From NCBI GenBank assembly GCA_903813345.2, contig CAIIXF020000007.1, positions 11,723,730 through 11,787,729 of the forward strand: 64,000 bases of DNA, given 5' to 3'. Under the pieces are notes generated by a model. The model had not been told where the DNA came from, ran no database searches, and saw only the letters and a list, made by a program, of their open reading frames with translations. Made by a program: the position numbers and the translations under genes. This stretch comes from Owenia fusiformis. Lineage: Eukaryota; Annelida; Polychaeta; Sabellida; Oweniidae. The stretch's first letter is position 1. Each line of letters begins with the position of its first letter. Below, one piece after another: positions 22,682-33,271 of this stretch.

Positions 22682-25600
22682 ATGGAGTCAGCTAATGACT
22701 TGGATAATGCAATGGATCTGACACAGTGTGGCGAAAGTGCTCAGTTGAGCCCAGAAAACACTGTATTTTTTAAAGGGGAAAATGCTATGAGCAACCCCAT
22801 GTCTGTGAATGAAACGGTTGTCTGGTCTGGAGGAAATCAAACTAGGTCAAATTATGGGGTTGGAGCAGTTCCTAAAAGGACTGATTCTAACCAGGAAATG
22901 CAAACAAAATCCACTGGATATTGGTCTCATGTGTCTGGAACTGATTTGAGTTTCCTGCAAGGTTCACAACAAAAAGAGGGCTTTGAACATGCTCCTCGCT
23001 CTTCCACTGTTGGGCCAACCTCAGAGACTGACAAAATCAGTGCCATGAGTGACCAAATTAGTCATCTGTGGAGCAACATTGACTTAATTGGCAATACAGT
23101 GGATATTATGAAATCTAACATGGGCTCCATGAAATCAGATGTGACACAAATTGAATCTAACATGGGCTCCATGAAATCAGATATGAATTCAATGAAATCT
23201 GAAGTGACACAGGCAGTGTCCTCTCTGGTTCCACAGGCAGTTTCTTCACTGGTTCCTATCATGGATCAGTTGCAGAATCGCTTGGTGTCTCAAATAGACC
23301 AGAGTTTGTCTGATCACAAAGCTAAGATCGACCAAGAAGTGTCTCAACAGAAATTTGAAACTCAGGAGCTGATTAATGAAAATCGCTCCCAATTAAAAGA
23401 ACTTGAGAAAGTCAAGTTCAGAACTCCGCATGTTGATAGTAGAGGAGACATATGTTTTGAGAGAGAGGCAATGGCTCCATTAGTGGATGGATCACAAAGT
23501 CCTCCTCATAAGAAGCCATATGCTCTCAAAAGACAGAGAGCAATTTATCATAGTCCATCAGACATGAAAGGTGGCCTACCCTCTTTTCCTGGCTTTGTTT
23601 CAGGGCTGAAGGGACAGGCTAGCCAAATACCTGAAATGAAGGTGTCAAATGCTTTTGAAATGACTCACAATATGTCAGATATAGAATTGAACAAAGGAGA
23701 CATAAATCCTGATAGAATGAATCAGGTTCCAAACAAATTCCTCCCAGTGAGCAGGGAAGATTCAAATCCTCCAAGTGCTCCTCAGAATAGTGGGAGGAAG
23801 AGGAATTTATATAGTAGCTCTCCCACAAGAAATATGACTGCATGTCGGTCTGATATGTTGGAGCATATATCTAAACATGATCTGTTGTATAGTTCTCCAC
23901 CCAGAGAAAACATTTCACACTCACAGCAGACTAATTGGTCACCAGAACATGTGACAGGTGCTTCTCCCTCATCACATGAGGTTGATATGTCCCCTGCATT
24001 ACAGGTGGTAAGAGAAGTCATTGGATCATTGAGAAATGATAACCGATCCAGTAACAAATCAGTGAAAATTAAACCAGATAAGTATGATGGCACAAGTCCA
24101 TGGCAAGACTATAAAAGGCATTTTGAAGTGTGTGCTCGCTCCAATAACTGGAGCATAAATGATAAAAATGATTTTCTAGCATCCAGCTTGAAAGGGCAAG
24201 CCTTGCAAGTTTTGAATGAGTTGCAATCTGGCTATACTTATGAGCAATTAGTGAGTGTACTGGATAAAAGATTCGGCCCCGAGGGCAAGGCCAAATTGTA
24301 TGAAGCTCAGTTTCATAGCCGTCAACAGAGGCCAAAAGAGCCACTGCAAAAACTTGGTCAAGACATTAGACGCTTGGCAGCTCTGGCATTTCCTGAACTG
24401 TCCAGAGAAGCTCAGGATAGGTTTGCTCGTACTCGCTTTCAACAAGCATTGCTGGATGATCAGATTCGAGATGTGATCAATATAGGAGAGCCAGATTCTT
24501 TAGATAAAGCTATTTCTATTGCTCTCAAACAAGAATCTTATTTAGAATCTGAGCGAATTCGCAAAGGTCAGAAACCTAAGTTATCACAAGATAAAATAAC
24601 ATCTGTCGATGATGAGTATAGTGTTAAGGAATCTTATGAGAGCAAAAAGAGCGATGATATCCTAAACAAGCTAATGGAAAAGATAGATGCTCTATTGACT
24701 GAGCAAGCTAAGAAAAAGTCACCAAGAAAGCCAAGAGCAGAAGTGACTTGTTTTAACTGTGAGAAATTGGGACATTACAGTAATGAATGTACCCTTCCCA
24801 AGACTTCACAGTCAAGAAATAGGGGTAATAAATCTACTGCTGCTCCTATAAGTTTTGAGGACGCAGATAGTCACAATCAAGTGAAACGAATAATTGCTAC
24901 TGCTAAGATATGTGATTATCCTATGGATTTTCTAGTTGACACTGGGGCAGTCCGAACCATTATTGACATAGCTGATTATCAGCAAATGCCCAGAGAAAAC
25001 CAACCTGAGTTGTTGAAAACAAATAGAGCCTTTAGACAGGCAGATGGCTCCCGTCTTAAAGTATTCGGAGCAATAGACTGCTCTCTTGATCTTGGTGGTA
25101 CTTCTTTTGAGGCCCAGATAATTGTTGCTCAGCTTGGTGGGTTTAACATTCTGGGTTGCGACATTTTGTCTAGTCAAGGTGTCAACATAAATTACCACAA
25201 AAGAGAAATGTCATTTAATCCTCCCAATGGATATGTTAGTGGAGGAATTTGTGAAATATCAACAGGGGAGCCATGTGAGGCAAGTCACTCAGTATCTAAC
25301 CTATTAAACAGGTTAAGTAAAAATGAGGAGCTCAGAAGTGGTTTAAAAAGCTCCTCCAGCGACTTGACTAAGGTTCGGAGCGAGCATTCCTCTAGTAAGA
25401 GGACAAAACATGTCTCCTTTGGAGAATGTCATGGCTCCGAAATAACAGAAAATGTCTCTCACCAGCCTCTGGTCTCATTGTCTCCAGAGCATGAGGACTG
25501 TAGAGGAGCAGAGGTAACTCAGATTCCTCCTGTAACCTCTTTTAAAGATAACAGAATAAAGAATAGGGAGCTTAGTAAAGAGATGGAGCAATTGAGTTCC

Positions 25601-28600
25601 TCTCTTGATGAATCCCCACAAGTGCAATTAACTGATTCCACTGATAATGAAAGTGAACAGAGTAGTTTTGTAGATTCTAAGGAGGAAGATGAATCTCCTG
25701 AAAGAGTTTGTTTCCTGTGCGCAGATGTTGAAATACCTGCTAAATGTGGAATGATAGTTGATGTGTGTCTAAATAATGATAGTGATATCAAACCAGAGTT
25801 CCCTGGTATTATAGAGCCACTCCTTTGTAAGCCTGAAGCATTGCAGGGCTTGGAGGTATCACCAACCTTTGTTTATTCATTTCAAGAGTTGGGAGTTGAA
25901 ATTTGGAATCCCCTTGCAGTACCAGTTCCACTTATGGCTGGGACACCTGTGGGAATGTTTAGTATTGTGAATCCCGATGTGCATGTTGTGAATGCTGCTC
26001 CCGGAGCACAGGTTAACATCATGCAAGATGAAACAGTCTCTTCATCTGAGAAGAGCCTTGGGTTAGAGAATATAACCCTTGATCATGAAATACCCTCACA
26101 CTTGAAAGAGTTGTTTGCTCAAAGCTCTCTTGGCCTGGATAATGAGCAAAAGTTAAGATTCCTGAAACTCTTATTAGTGAATCAGGATGTGTTTTCTTCT
26201 AGTGATAGTGACTTAGGGTGCACCGATATAGTGCTACATAGTATAGACACAGGTGGGGCTGAACCAATACGGCAGGTCTATCGTAGAATGCCAAAGGTTA
26301 AGCAAGATGAGATTGACCGTCAGGTAGATGATCTCTTGAGCAGAGGAGTCATAGAGCCCTCTGAGAGCCCCTGGGCTTCTCCAGTTGTACTGGTTAAGAA
26401 GAAAAATAATACATGGCGCCTGTGTATAGATTATAGAAAATTAAATTCAGTCACAAAGAAGGATGCATTTCCTATTCCTCGAATAGATGATACGCTAGAG
26501 AGCATGAATGGAGCATCATGGTTCAGTACAATGGACTTAGCCTCTGGATATTGGCAAGTTGCTCTGGATACAGATGCAAAAGAGAAGTCCGCATTTGTTG
26601 TTCGTGGTGGGCTCTACCAATGGGCAAATATGCCTTTCGGTTTATGTAACGCCCCCTCGACTTTTGTTCGTCTCATGGAGCAAGTGCTCAAAGGAATGAG
26701 CAATTCTCTCGCCTATCTCGACGACGTCATAAGCTTTGCTCCAGATTGCAATAGTGCAATTGAACGTCTTCAACTTGTGTTTGATCGTATGCGGCTTGCT
26801 AATTTGAAACTAAAGCCTAGCAAGTGTGAACTTTTGAGAAGGAGCGTAAAGTTTCTCGGACATGAAGTGTCAGAGGCTGGTATTGCTCCGGATTCTGAAA
26901 AGGTAGAAAAGATTTTAAGCTGGCCAACATTAGGGTCTGTGCATGAAACCAGACAGTTCCTTGGTCTTGCCTCTTATTATAGGAGGCATGTGAAAGGATT
27001 TGCCGAGGTAGCTGCTCCTTTACACCAGCTTACTCACAAGAATAGAACCTCATTTGAATGGTCTGAAAAATGTGAAGAGGCTTTCAAATCCTTAAAGACA
27101 TGTGTGGCTAATGCGGCAATTTTGGCTTACCCAAAGCCTAATTGTGAGTATATACTTGACACTGATGCAAGTGCAACATCTATTGGAGCCGTGCTCTCCC
27201 AAATTCAAGGAGGAGAGGAACAGCCATTACACTTTGCCAGTAAGTGCTTGTCACAAACTGAGCGTAACTACTGCACAACTAAACGTGAGTTATATGCTGT
27301 TGTCAATTATTTGAAACATTTCAGACAGCATCTGTATGGGCAGCATTTTAAATTGAGAACTGATCACTCCTCTTTACGCTGGCTTACCAACTTTAAAGAG
27401 CCTGAGGGCCAGTTGGCCAGATGGTTTGAGGTAATTGCAGAGTATGACTTTGTTATTGAACACAGGCCAGGGAGCAAACACTTAAACGCAGATGCGATGT
27501 CTCGTGCTCCCTGTCGTCAGTGTGGTAAAGCAGAGCAAAAAGATGCTCTCAAGAAAGACCGTTGCTTCAATCGGTCTAATCATGAAACTGTTTGTGGATA
27601 TCTGAGAAATTATCCAGAAAAACCAGACATTTCTGATAATAATGTTAGTGAGTATCTAACTCCTCCAAGAGAAGCTTCACAGAAGTTTCTGGTGGAGCAG
27701 AAAGATCTTATACATAGTGTGTCTATGATTCCTGAATGGACATTAAACGATATAAGTGAGGCACAATGTGCAGATCCTCACATCAGCCCGATATGGAAGG
27801 CATTAAAAGCCTCCAGTGACAGGCCCCCATGGGAAGTCATAAGTAGTAAGTCTGAAATCACAAAAACTTACTGGGCTCAATGGAATCGACTAGTGATTAA
27901 AAATGGTGTGTTATGTCGCCTCTGGGAGAATGTTGAGGGAACTTTCAGTACTCTTCAAATCATAACTCCCAAGTCCATGAAAGAGACTGTGTTAAAATAC
28001 TCACACTCCGATGTTAGCTCAGGGCATTTTGGAGTGAATAAGACATACCAGAAAACTAGAGTCAGATTCTATTGGCATGGACAGCATATTGATGTTCGTG
28101 CATACTGTCGAGCCTGTAACACTTGTGGTGCTAGGAAAAATCCTCAGAATAAACCAAGAGCACCACTACAGCAATATGTAGTTGGGGAGCCCATGGAGCG
28201 TTTTGCCATAGACTTTCTAGGGCCTTTCCCAATCTCTAATAGAGGAAACAGATATGTTTTGGTCTGTTCTGACTATTTTACTAAATGGCCAGAAGCATTT
28301 GCAGTTCCAAACCAGGAGGCAGTGACTGTTGCTTCTAAGTTGGTAGAAGAGGTTTTCTCTAGATTTGGTCTCCCGATGGCACTTCACAGTGACCAGGGAA
28401 GAAATTTTGAATCGGCAGTAATGGCTGAAGTTTGTAACATATTTGGGATAGAGAAAACTCGTACCACTCCATTTAATCCTAAAAGTGATGGTCTAGTTGA
28501 ACGATTTAATCGTACTCTGTTAGATGGAATTGCTAAACTCATGCAAGATGACGAGGACCAATTAGATTGGGACTTGAAAGTTCCTCTTATTTTAATTGCT

Positions 28601-29350
28601 TATAGAACTGCAGAACAGGAGTCTATAGGTGAAACTCCTGCTCAAATGATGCTTGGGAGAGAATTGAGAATTCCCCTTGATATTATTGTAGACCCGCTCC
28701 CAGATGATGATACAAAACATGGAGATTATGTCTCTGAGTTACGGGAGCGTTTGTCAAATGTGCATGAGCATGCACGAAAGAGATTAAAAATGAGCCAAGA
28801 AAGGCAACAGCGTAACTATAATAGACAGGTTGCTGGTAAATCATATGTTGAAGGAGATGCTGTGTGGTTTAAAAATCACAAGCGAAAAAAAGGTATCACT
28901 CCCAAATTCCAGAGTCGCTGGATTGGGCCCTGGAAAATAGTGCGAGTGATATCCGATGTAATTTATAAAATAGTTGATCCCAAGGGAGGAAAGCCCAAGA
29001 TCATTCATTTTGATCAGTTGAAAAAATACCAAGGGGAGCTTCCATCCTCATGGGAAAAATGTAAAATAGAAAGTAAAGTTATAGCTCATGAGAAGATCCC
29101 AGATTCTCCATTATTGGATCTTTGTGGCAGAACAAAGGAGCAAGATAGTAAGCCCTCTTTATGTGAAAAAGAGGAAAAAGCAATAAAGACAAAGTTGGAG
29201 ACCATTGTGCCTCCTTCAAAATCTGGAGGAGAGCTAGATGAATGCTCATCCAACACTAACAATGATAATAGTTCGGTAAATGATAAAATGTCAAATGCTC
29301 CGAAGCTCGTCGAAAAACCGCAAGGTCGCGAAAGACTCCGAGCTATTTAG
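22682..29350 (+). CDS. Gag-Pol polyprotein of the large element
   Basis: 2,222 residues from the ATG at 22682 (ACCATGG, a strong context). The frame is also open upstream to a GTG at 22628. The N-terminal part has repeated SNMGSMKSD segments and a likely coiled coil. A Gag capsid-like region lies at about 460-600 (KYDGTSPWQDYKRHF). One CCHC knuckle follows (690-703), then the protease (DTG, 753-755). The reverse transcriptase has LCIDYRKLN and YLDD (1345-1348). RNase H has DTDASATSIGAVLSQ. The integrase has an HFG...CRAC zinc site and a D1844-D1904-E1940 triad with D35E spacing, then GPWKIV. The order is the normal Ty3/gypsy one. No stop or frameshift breaks it. A long acidic, serine-rich tail follows the integrase. 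Confidence 0.95.
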   Translation: MESANDLDNAMDLTQCGESAQLSPENTVFFKGENAMSNPMSVNETVVWSGGNQTRSNYGVGAVPKRTDSNQEMQTKSTGYWSHVSGTDLSFLQGSQQKEGFEHAPRSSTVGPTSETDKISAMSDQISHLWSNIDLIGNTVDIMKSNMGSMKSDVTQIESNMGSMKSDMNSMKSEVTQAVSSLVPQAVSSLVPIMDQLQNRLVSQIDQSLSDHKAKIDQEVSQQKFETQELINENRSQLKELEKVKFRTPHVDSRGDICFEREAMAPLVDGSQSPPHKKPYALKRQRAIYHSPSDMKGGLPSFPGFVSGLKGQASQIPEMKVSNAFEMTHNMSDIELNKGDINPDRMNQVPNKFLPVSREDSNPPSAPQNSGRKRNLYSSSPTRNMTACRSDMLEHISKHDLLYSSPPRENISHSQQTNWSPEHVTGASPSSHEVDMSPALQVVREVIGSLRNDNRSSNKSVKIKPDKYDGTSPWQDYKRHFEVCARSNNWSINDKNDFLASSLKGQALQVLNELQSGYTYEQLVSVLDKRFGPEGKAKLYEAQFHSRQQRPKEPLQKLGQDIRRLAALAFPELSREAQDRFARTRFQQALLDDQIRDVINIGEPDSLDKAISIALKQESYLESERIRKGQKPKLSQDKITSVDDEYSVKESYESKKSDDILNKLMEKIDALLTEQAKKKSPRKPRAEVTCFNCEKLGHYSNECTLPKTSQSRNRGNKSTAAPISFEDADSHNQVKRIIATAKICDYPMDFLVDTGAVRTIIDIADYQQMPRENQPELLKTNRAFRQADGSRLKVFGAIDCSLDLGGTSFEAQIIVAQLGGFNILGCDILSSQGVNINYHKREMSFNPPNGYVSGGICEISTGEPCEASHSVSNLLNRLSKNEELRSGLKSSSSDLTKVRSEHSSSKRTKHVSFGECHGSEITENVSHQPLVSLSPEHEDCRGAEVTQIPPVTSFKDNRIKNRELSKEMEQLSSSLDESPQVQLTDSTDNESEQSSFVDSKEEDESPERVCFLCADVEIPAKCGMIVDVCLNNDSDIKPEFPGIIEPLLCKPEALQGLEVSPTFVYSFQELGVEIWNPLAVPVPLMAGTPVGMFSIVNPDVHVVNAAPGAQVNIMQDETVSSSEKSLGLENITLDHEIPSHLKELFAQSSLGLDNEQKLRFLKLLLVNQDVFSSSDSDLGCTDIVLHSIDTGGAEPIRQVYRRMPKVKQDEIDRQVDDLLSRGVIEPSESPWASPVVLVKKKNNTWRLCIDYRKLNSVTKKDAFPIPRIDDTLESMNGASWFSTMDLASGYWQVALDTDAKEKSAFVVRGGLYQWANMPFGLCNAPSTFVRLMEQVLKGMSNSLAYLDDVISFAPDCNSAIERLQLVFDRMRLANLKLKPSKCELLRRSVKFLGHEVSEAGIAPDSEKVEKILSWPTLGSVHETRQFLGLASYYRRHVKGFAEVAAPLHQLTHKNRTSFEWSEKCEEAFKSLKTCVANAAILAYPKPNCEYILDTDASATSIGAVLSQIQGGEEQPLHFASKCLSQTERNYCTTKRELYAVVNYLKHFRQHLYGQHFKLRTDHSSLRWLTNFKEPEGQLARWFEVIAEYDFVIEHRPGSKHLNADAMSRAPCRQCGKAEQKDALKKDRCFNRSNHETVCGYLRNYPEKPDISDNNVSEYLTPPREASQKFLVEQKDLIHSVSMIPEWTLNDISEAQCADPHISPIWKALKASSDRPPWEVISSKSEITKTYWAQWNRLVIKNGVLCRLWENVEGTFSTLQIITPKSMKETVLKYSHSDVSSGHFGVNKTYQKTRVRFYWHGQHIDVRAYCRACNTCGARKNPQNKPRAPLQQYVVGEPMERFAIDFLGPFPISNRGNRYVLVCSDYFTKWPEAFAVPNQEAVTVASKLVEEVFSRFGLPMALHSDQGRNFESAVMAEVCNIFGIEKTRTTPFNPKSDGLVERFNRTLLDGIAKLMQDDEDQLDWDLKVPLILIAYRTAEQESIGETPAQMMLGRELRIPLDIIVDPLPDDDTKHGDYVSELRERLSNVHEHARKRLKMSQERQQRNYNRQVAGKSYVEGDAVWFKNHKRKKGITPKFQSRWIGPWKIVRVISDVIYKIVDPKGGKPKIIHFDQLKKYQGELPSSWEKCKIESKVIAHEKIPDSPLLDLCGRTKEQDSKPSLCEKEEKAIKTKLETIVPPSKSGGELDECSSNTNNDNSSVNDKMSNAPKLVEKPQGRERLRAI

Positions 29351-29385
29351 ATAACTATGTTCGTTCTGCCACTGATTATGTGTTA

Positions 29386-30363
29386 ATGTGTAATGATGTC
29401 TCCAGTTCAGATTCTGAACAGGAGGATTTTATTTCCAGGGGATCCAGGAGAGGCAATACAAAGAGTAGAGGTTGGCAACCACGGGCTCCAAGGTTTCCCA
29501 ACCCATACTTTTCACCATGGCCAGGACATCAAATGCCACCTGGCATGTCACCATATTGGGACTACCAAAGGGCTTGTATGCAAGCATCTGCCATGATGGG
29601 GACTACAAACAACTTCCCAGATATATCGCCTAAGCCGGTAACGGCAACTACTACCGTTGCATCCAAGGAGAACACTACAGTGACATCAATTGATACTCCA
29701 GTGTCTCCTATGGCCACATTTGCTCCAACCACAGAGGATACTAGTATATCTTTACAGCGATCAAAGATGGACACATCCGCTCCTCCGACCATTGACTTAT
29801 ATGCAAGCCAATCCGATGTGGATAGATTTGCTTGCCATCAATGTGGAAAAACATTTTCAAAAAAGTTTAACCTAAATCGACACTGTGTGCGGGCTCATCA
29901 GGCCAAAGCCGAGCCCCGAAACCCAGGGAAGGCAAGATATGTGTGCCATTGGTGTCAAAAATCGTTTGCAAAACGCAAAACTGTCTCACTTCACAAAAGA
30001 AGTTGCACCAAAGCGCCTGCTTTCAAATCAAAGGATACTGAGGAACCAGGAAAACATGATCATAGGAACAGTGACAATACAGATATAGAGACAGTGGAGA
30101 TTAAATCCTCCGTTCAACATGACAAAGATGTACTTCTATCAGATCAAGAGGAGCCAAAACAAAACAATTCCATTGATAAGAACAATAATGAAAAAGAGAT
30201 CAGTGACAATACAGATATAAGGACAGTGGAGATTACATCTCCCCTTCAACATGACAAAGATGATAAAGTGGCTCCAAATAATCTAATGGAGTTAATAGAA
30301 CTGTTGTATACCCAAGCTCAAAGACCAGATGTTAGGGATACACTTAGTAACATTTTGATATAA
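29386..30363 (+). CDS. accessory ORF3 with two C2H2-type zinc fingers
   Basis: 325 residues, downstream of pol and inside the element, where an env gene would sit if there were one. It has no signal peptide or membrane segment. The N-terminal half is rich in proline, methionine and serine. Finger 1 (C-x2-C-x12-H-x4-H) begins at residue 150 with CHQCGKTF. Finger 2 begins at 187 with CHWCQKSF and ends with cysteine instead of the last histidine. The C-terminal part repeats a 24-residue block around SDNTDIETVEI and SDNTDIRTVEI. The first ATG is 29386, 35 bases after the pol stop. The frame is -1 relative to pol and open back to 29287. I infer a nucleic-acid-binding protein, perhaps acting on the element's own LTR. 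I recognise no family for the whole protein. Confidence 0.85.
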   Translation: MCNDVSSSDSEQEDFISRGSRRGNTKSRGWQPRAPRFPNPYFSPWPGHQMPPGMSPYWDYQRACMQASAMMGTTNNFPDISPKPVTATTTVASKENTTVTSIDTPVSPMATFAPTTEDTSISLQRSKMDTSAPPTIDLYASQSDVDRFACHQCGKTFSKKFNLNRHCVRAHQAKAEPRNPGKARYVCHWCQKSFAKRKTVSLHKRSCTKAPAFKSKDTEEPGKHDHRNSDNTDIETVEIKSSVQHDKDVLLSDQEEPKQNNSIDKNNNEKEISDNTDIRTVEITSPLQHDKDDKVAPNNLMELIELLYTQAQRPDVRDTLSNILI

Positions 30364-30590
30364 GTGTATAAGTAAACTTTTATCCTGTTTGCTCCACATG
30401 AAAATATTTTGTACTTTACAAAGTTACAAATGTAAGTGACATGATTTATTGGAAACAGGCTCATGTAAGGATTTCATAGTGTAGATTAAGTGATTGAGAG
30501 TTCACATTGTATTTACATTTATAAGTTTGTCAGAAAAATGCTTTCCGCTTCTTCTATTTTTGTGTGTATGTACGAGGGCGTACATTTCTC

Positions 30591-30604
30591 TAAGTTGGGG
30601 GGTG
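30591..30604 (+). promoter_or_regulatory. purine-rich tract before the 3' LTR
   Basis: TAAGTTGGGGGGTG directly precedes the 3' LTR. It is G-rich rather than fully purine but is in the polypurine-tract position. Confidence 0.6.
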
Positions 30605-32853
30605 TGTAGCGGGAGCGCATTTTTCTTATTTATTTTCAAGTTTTATTTTCATGTTTTTCTGATCAAGATCAAATTATGTTTTATATATGGTTAAAAAGAA
30701 CATTATTTTAACAATTTATTCATTTTTATTTCATGCAAAAAGGAACAATGGTTTTTGAGTAAGATACGTTTGAATAACTAGTGTAAACGTGTGGTTTTAT
30801 TTAATTGCCGGCCGCCTGGCACACATGATTTCAGTTCTTATTTACTCATGTTCTTTCTCATTAAATATAGAGAAGAGTATTTGTCTATAAATTATAATAA
30901 TTATTTCTTAAATTAAGGGTGAATTGAGCTTTTAAACGGTGTATTAAACTTTGAATTTGATCTCATACTTTAGGAGATATTGTAATTTAAAAAGAGTGAT
31001 TTTCAGTCAAGTTTTATATTTCTGACGGCATTTTGCCGACACTTTTTCAAACTTTCCCACATAGTAATCTGATTGACAGGCTAGCGCTAGGTTTATTAGA
31101 CTTTGATGTGACAGCTATTTTGACATTGTAGCAAGCTAACAGACCTGCTGTCATAGTAGCATTTCCTTATATGGAAAGAGATGTTCCGAAAAATAAACCT
31201 TCTCACGTTCGTTCGGGGAATGTTCAGTCTAGTTTTGAATGCTGAAGAGTAAGAACCTGCGATTACATTTTGGATTTATAACAGAATTGTATCATTGGAT
31301 TTATAACTGATTCCTAGCAGATTTTGGATTTATATAGCTGTATTAAGTTGCGCTGGATATTTGTGCTACTGGTGATCGTATTATTGTGGATTTATATTGA
31401 ACATAACTGGATATATCTTGCGTTAACGGAGATACGTTGTTAGCCTGAAAGTCGTTCAGCGCTGCTTGTGACTATGTATTCTGATATAAGGTAATTATTA
31501 CAATAAAGTCTTGTTATTTGTTCATTTAAATTCACTGTGTCTGTTTTGATATAAACAAGTGAAGCTAAAGTGAGTCAATCTAGTCCACATTTACTGCTAA
31601 ATTTCCATTGCAATTCAAGAGTGATAAGGGAAATAAATTCAATTTTACATCCTTCATTCAATCAATTCACAGTCCATTGTTTCAAATATTCCATTTATTA
31701 GCATTCGCTATCACCAATTCTTTATCCCCAGTATTTCTATCAATCTAAACGTTTCGCATATTCATTATTTTTATCCTTAATTCCCAGTGCTACTGTCAAT
31801 TATTCCAATCTCATTACATTCATTTTTGCTACAATTTACAACATTCATATTTCTTTGTCTAAAGATTGGCCATATCTGTAACAAATTGCTCCTACCAAAA
31901 CTGCTCCTTACGTTTTGCTCCGGAGCCAATTTCTCTTGTGTGGAGTAAAGAATTTATTTCAAAGAGGCAAGGTAGTGTAAGACTATTGCTATGTGACTTA
32001 ATTGGTATAACCAAGGTAGTAGTAATTCATATGCAATAGGTACTTAATTGCTCTTAATTGCTCTCAAAGCTCCTGTTTTGCTGTTAAACTATTGATTTGG
32101 AGCATTGTGCTTTGCTCCGGAGCCCATTGAGAGCTCCTGCTTGATTGACTATTAATTTGGAGCCTTGCATTTTGATCTGGAGCCTGCTTTGCTTTAAGGC
32201 TCATTGATTTATTGACTCATTGAGAGCATTACATTTTGCTCCGGAGCTTGTTATTGACTCTAATTGTATTTGGAGCCTGACGGAGGCATTTATTTGAGCA
32301 CTACATTTTGCTCCGGAGCCTTGCCAAGCCATTTGTTTTAATATTGCACTTTGCTCCAGAGCCTGTTTCTGGCTCCTTAAATAAAGAGCACTACATTTTG
32401 CTCCGGAGCCTGCTGCTTGCTCATTTTGTGCATTGAGCTTTGTGGAGCCATTATTCTGAATATAGCATTTTGCTCTGGAGCTCAAGTCGCTAGGAGCCTA
32501 CCGTACTCAGTATTCATTACATTTTGCTCTTCTAGCCATCAAAGTGTGCTCTAATTGTTTCACGGAGCTATGTTGTAGAATTTAAATATTGGCCAAACCA
32601 TTCATTATCATCATTCTTCATTCACATATTCCTCCAATTTAAATTGATCATTTTTACATTTATCAAAGTTATTATATTTCCCTTGTCATTCTTTGTTATT
32701 CTACTTGTATAATATCAGTGGCAGAACGATAATTAAAATCAACACAACAAAATCCTTTCACCAACAGACGTTCCCCGCCGGCTCTCATACCACGTGAGAG
32801 TTTTAAAGTGACACACGGGTTTCCGCTCGGCCCAGACGCCACGTTCCGTCACA
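30605..32853 (+). repeat. 3' LTR of the large element
   Basis: 2,249 bp, the same as 19320-21568 except A at 31100. Poly(A) signal AATAAA at 31502-31507. Confidence 0.93.
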
Positions 32854-32862
32854 ATACATTAA

Positions 32863-33267
32863 GGTACAGCTGGAAAGTAACATTTTGGTAAAAAATTGCT
32901 ATACCAGCACATGTTATTTTCTGGTACAAAATAAAGTATGAAGACATTTGTCAATTGCCTTGCTTTTTTCAGGAAAGTATCATTACATTGTCTTCTTTAA
33001 GAATATCTAGTAGGAGTTTGATGGGAACTCCAGGAAATTCTGATATTTCACACTTTCTATTTTTTCAAATTTTCTTTCAAAGTTTTCAGACAGCACAGGA
33101 GCTACCATTGACCTGTTTCCAGGTTTACTAAAAGTAGACAGTGTAATGATACTTTCCTGAAAAAAGCAAGGAAATAAACACATGCCTTCATACTTAATTT
33201 TGTACCAGAAAATAACATGTGCAGGTATAGCAATTTTTTACCAAAATGTTACTTTCCAGCTGAACCT
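32863..33267. mobile_element. MITE flanked by TTAA
   Basis: Long inverted ends: GGTACAGCTGGAAAGTAACA at left and the near inverse TGTTACTTTCCAGCTGAACC at right. The similarity runs about 140 bp inward, including GTATCATTACA. TTAA lies on both sides (32859-32862, 33268-33271), the target of piggyBac transposases. The terminal bases are not typical piggyBac. Confidence 0.7.
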
Positions 33268-33271
33268 TAAC

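Larger units (their letters stand above)
19320..32853 (+). mobile_element. Ty3/gypsy LTR retrotransposon with extra zinc-finger ORF, full length
   Basis: A 13,534-bp element with 2,249-bp LTRs, a tRNA-Leu-type primer site, gag-pol in the usual order (protease, reverse transcriptase, RNase H, integrase) and a third ORF after pol. The target duplication is ATAC, or AATAC if the last LTR base is shared (19315-19319; 32853-32857). I found one LTR difference, T at 19815 against A at 31100. All frames are intact, so the copy is young. The clade within Ty3/gypsy was not determined. Confidence 0.93.
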
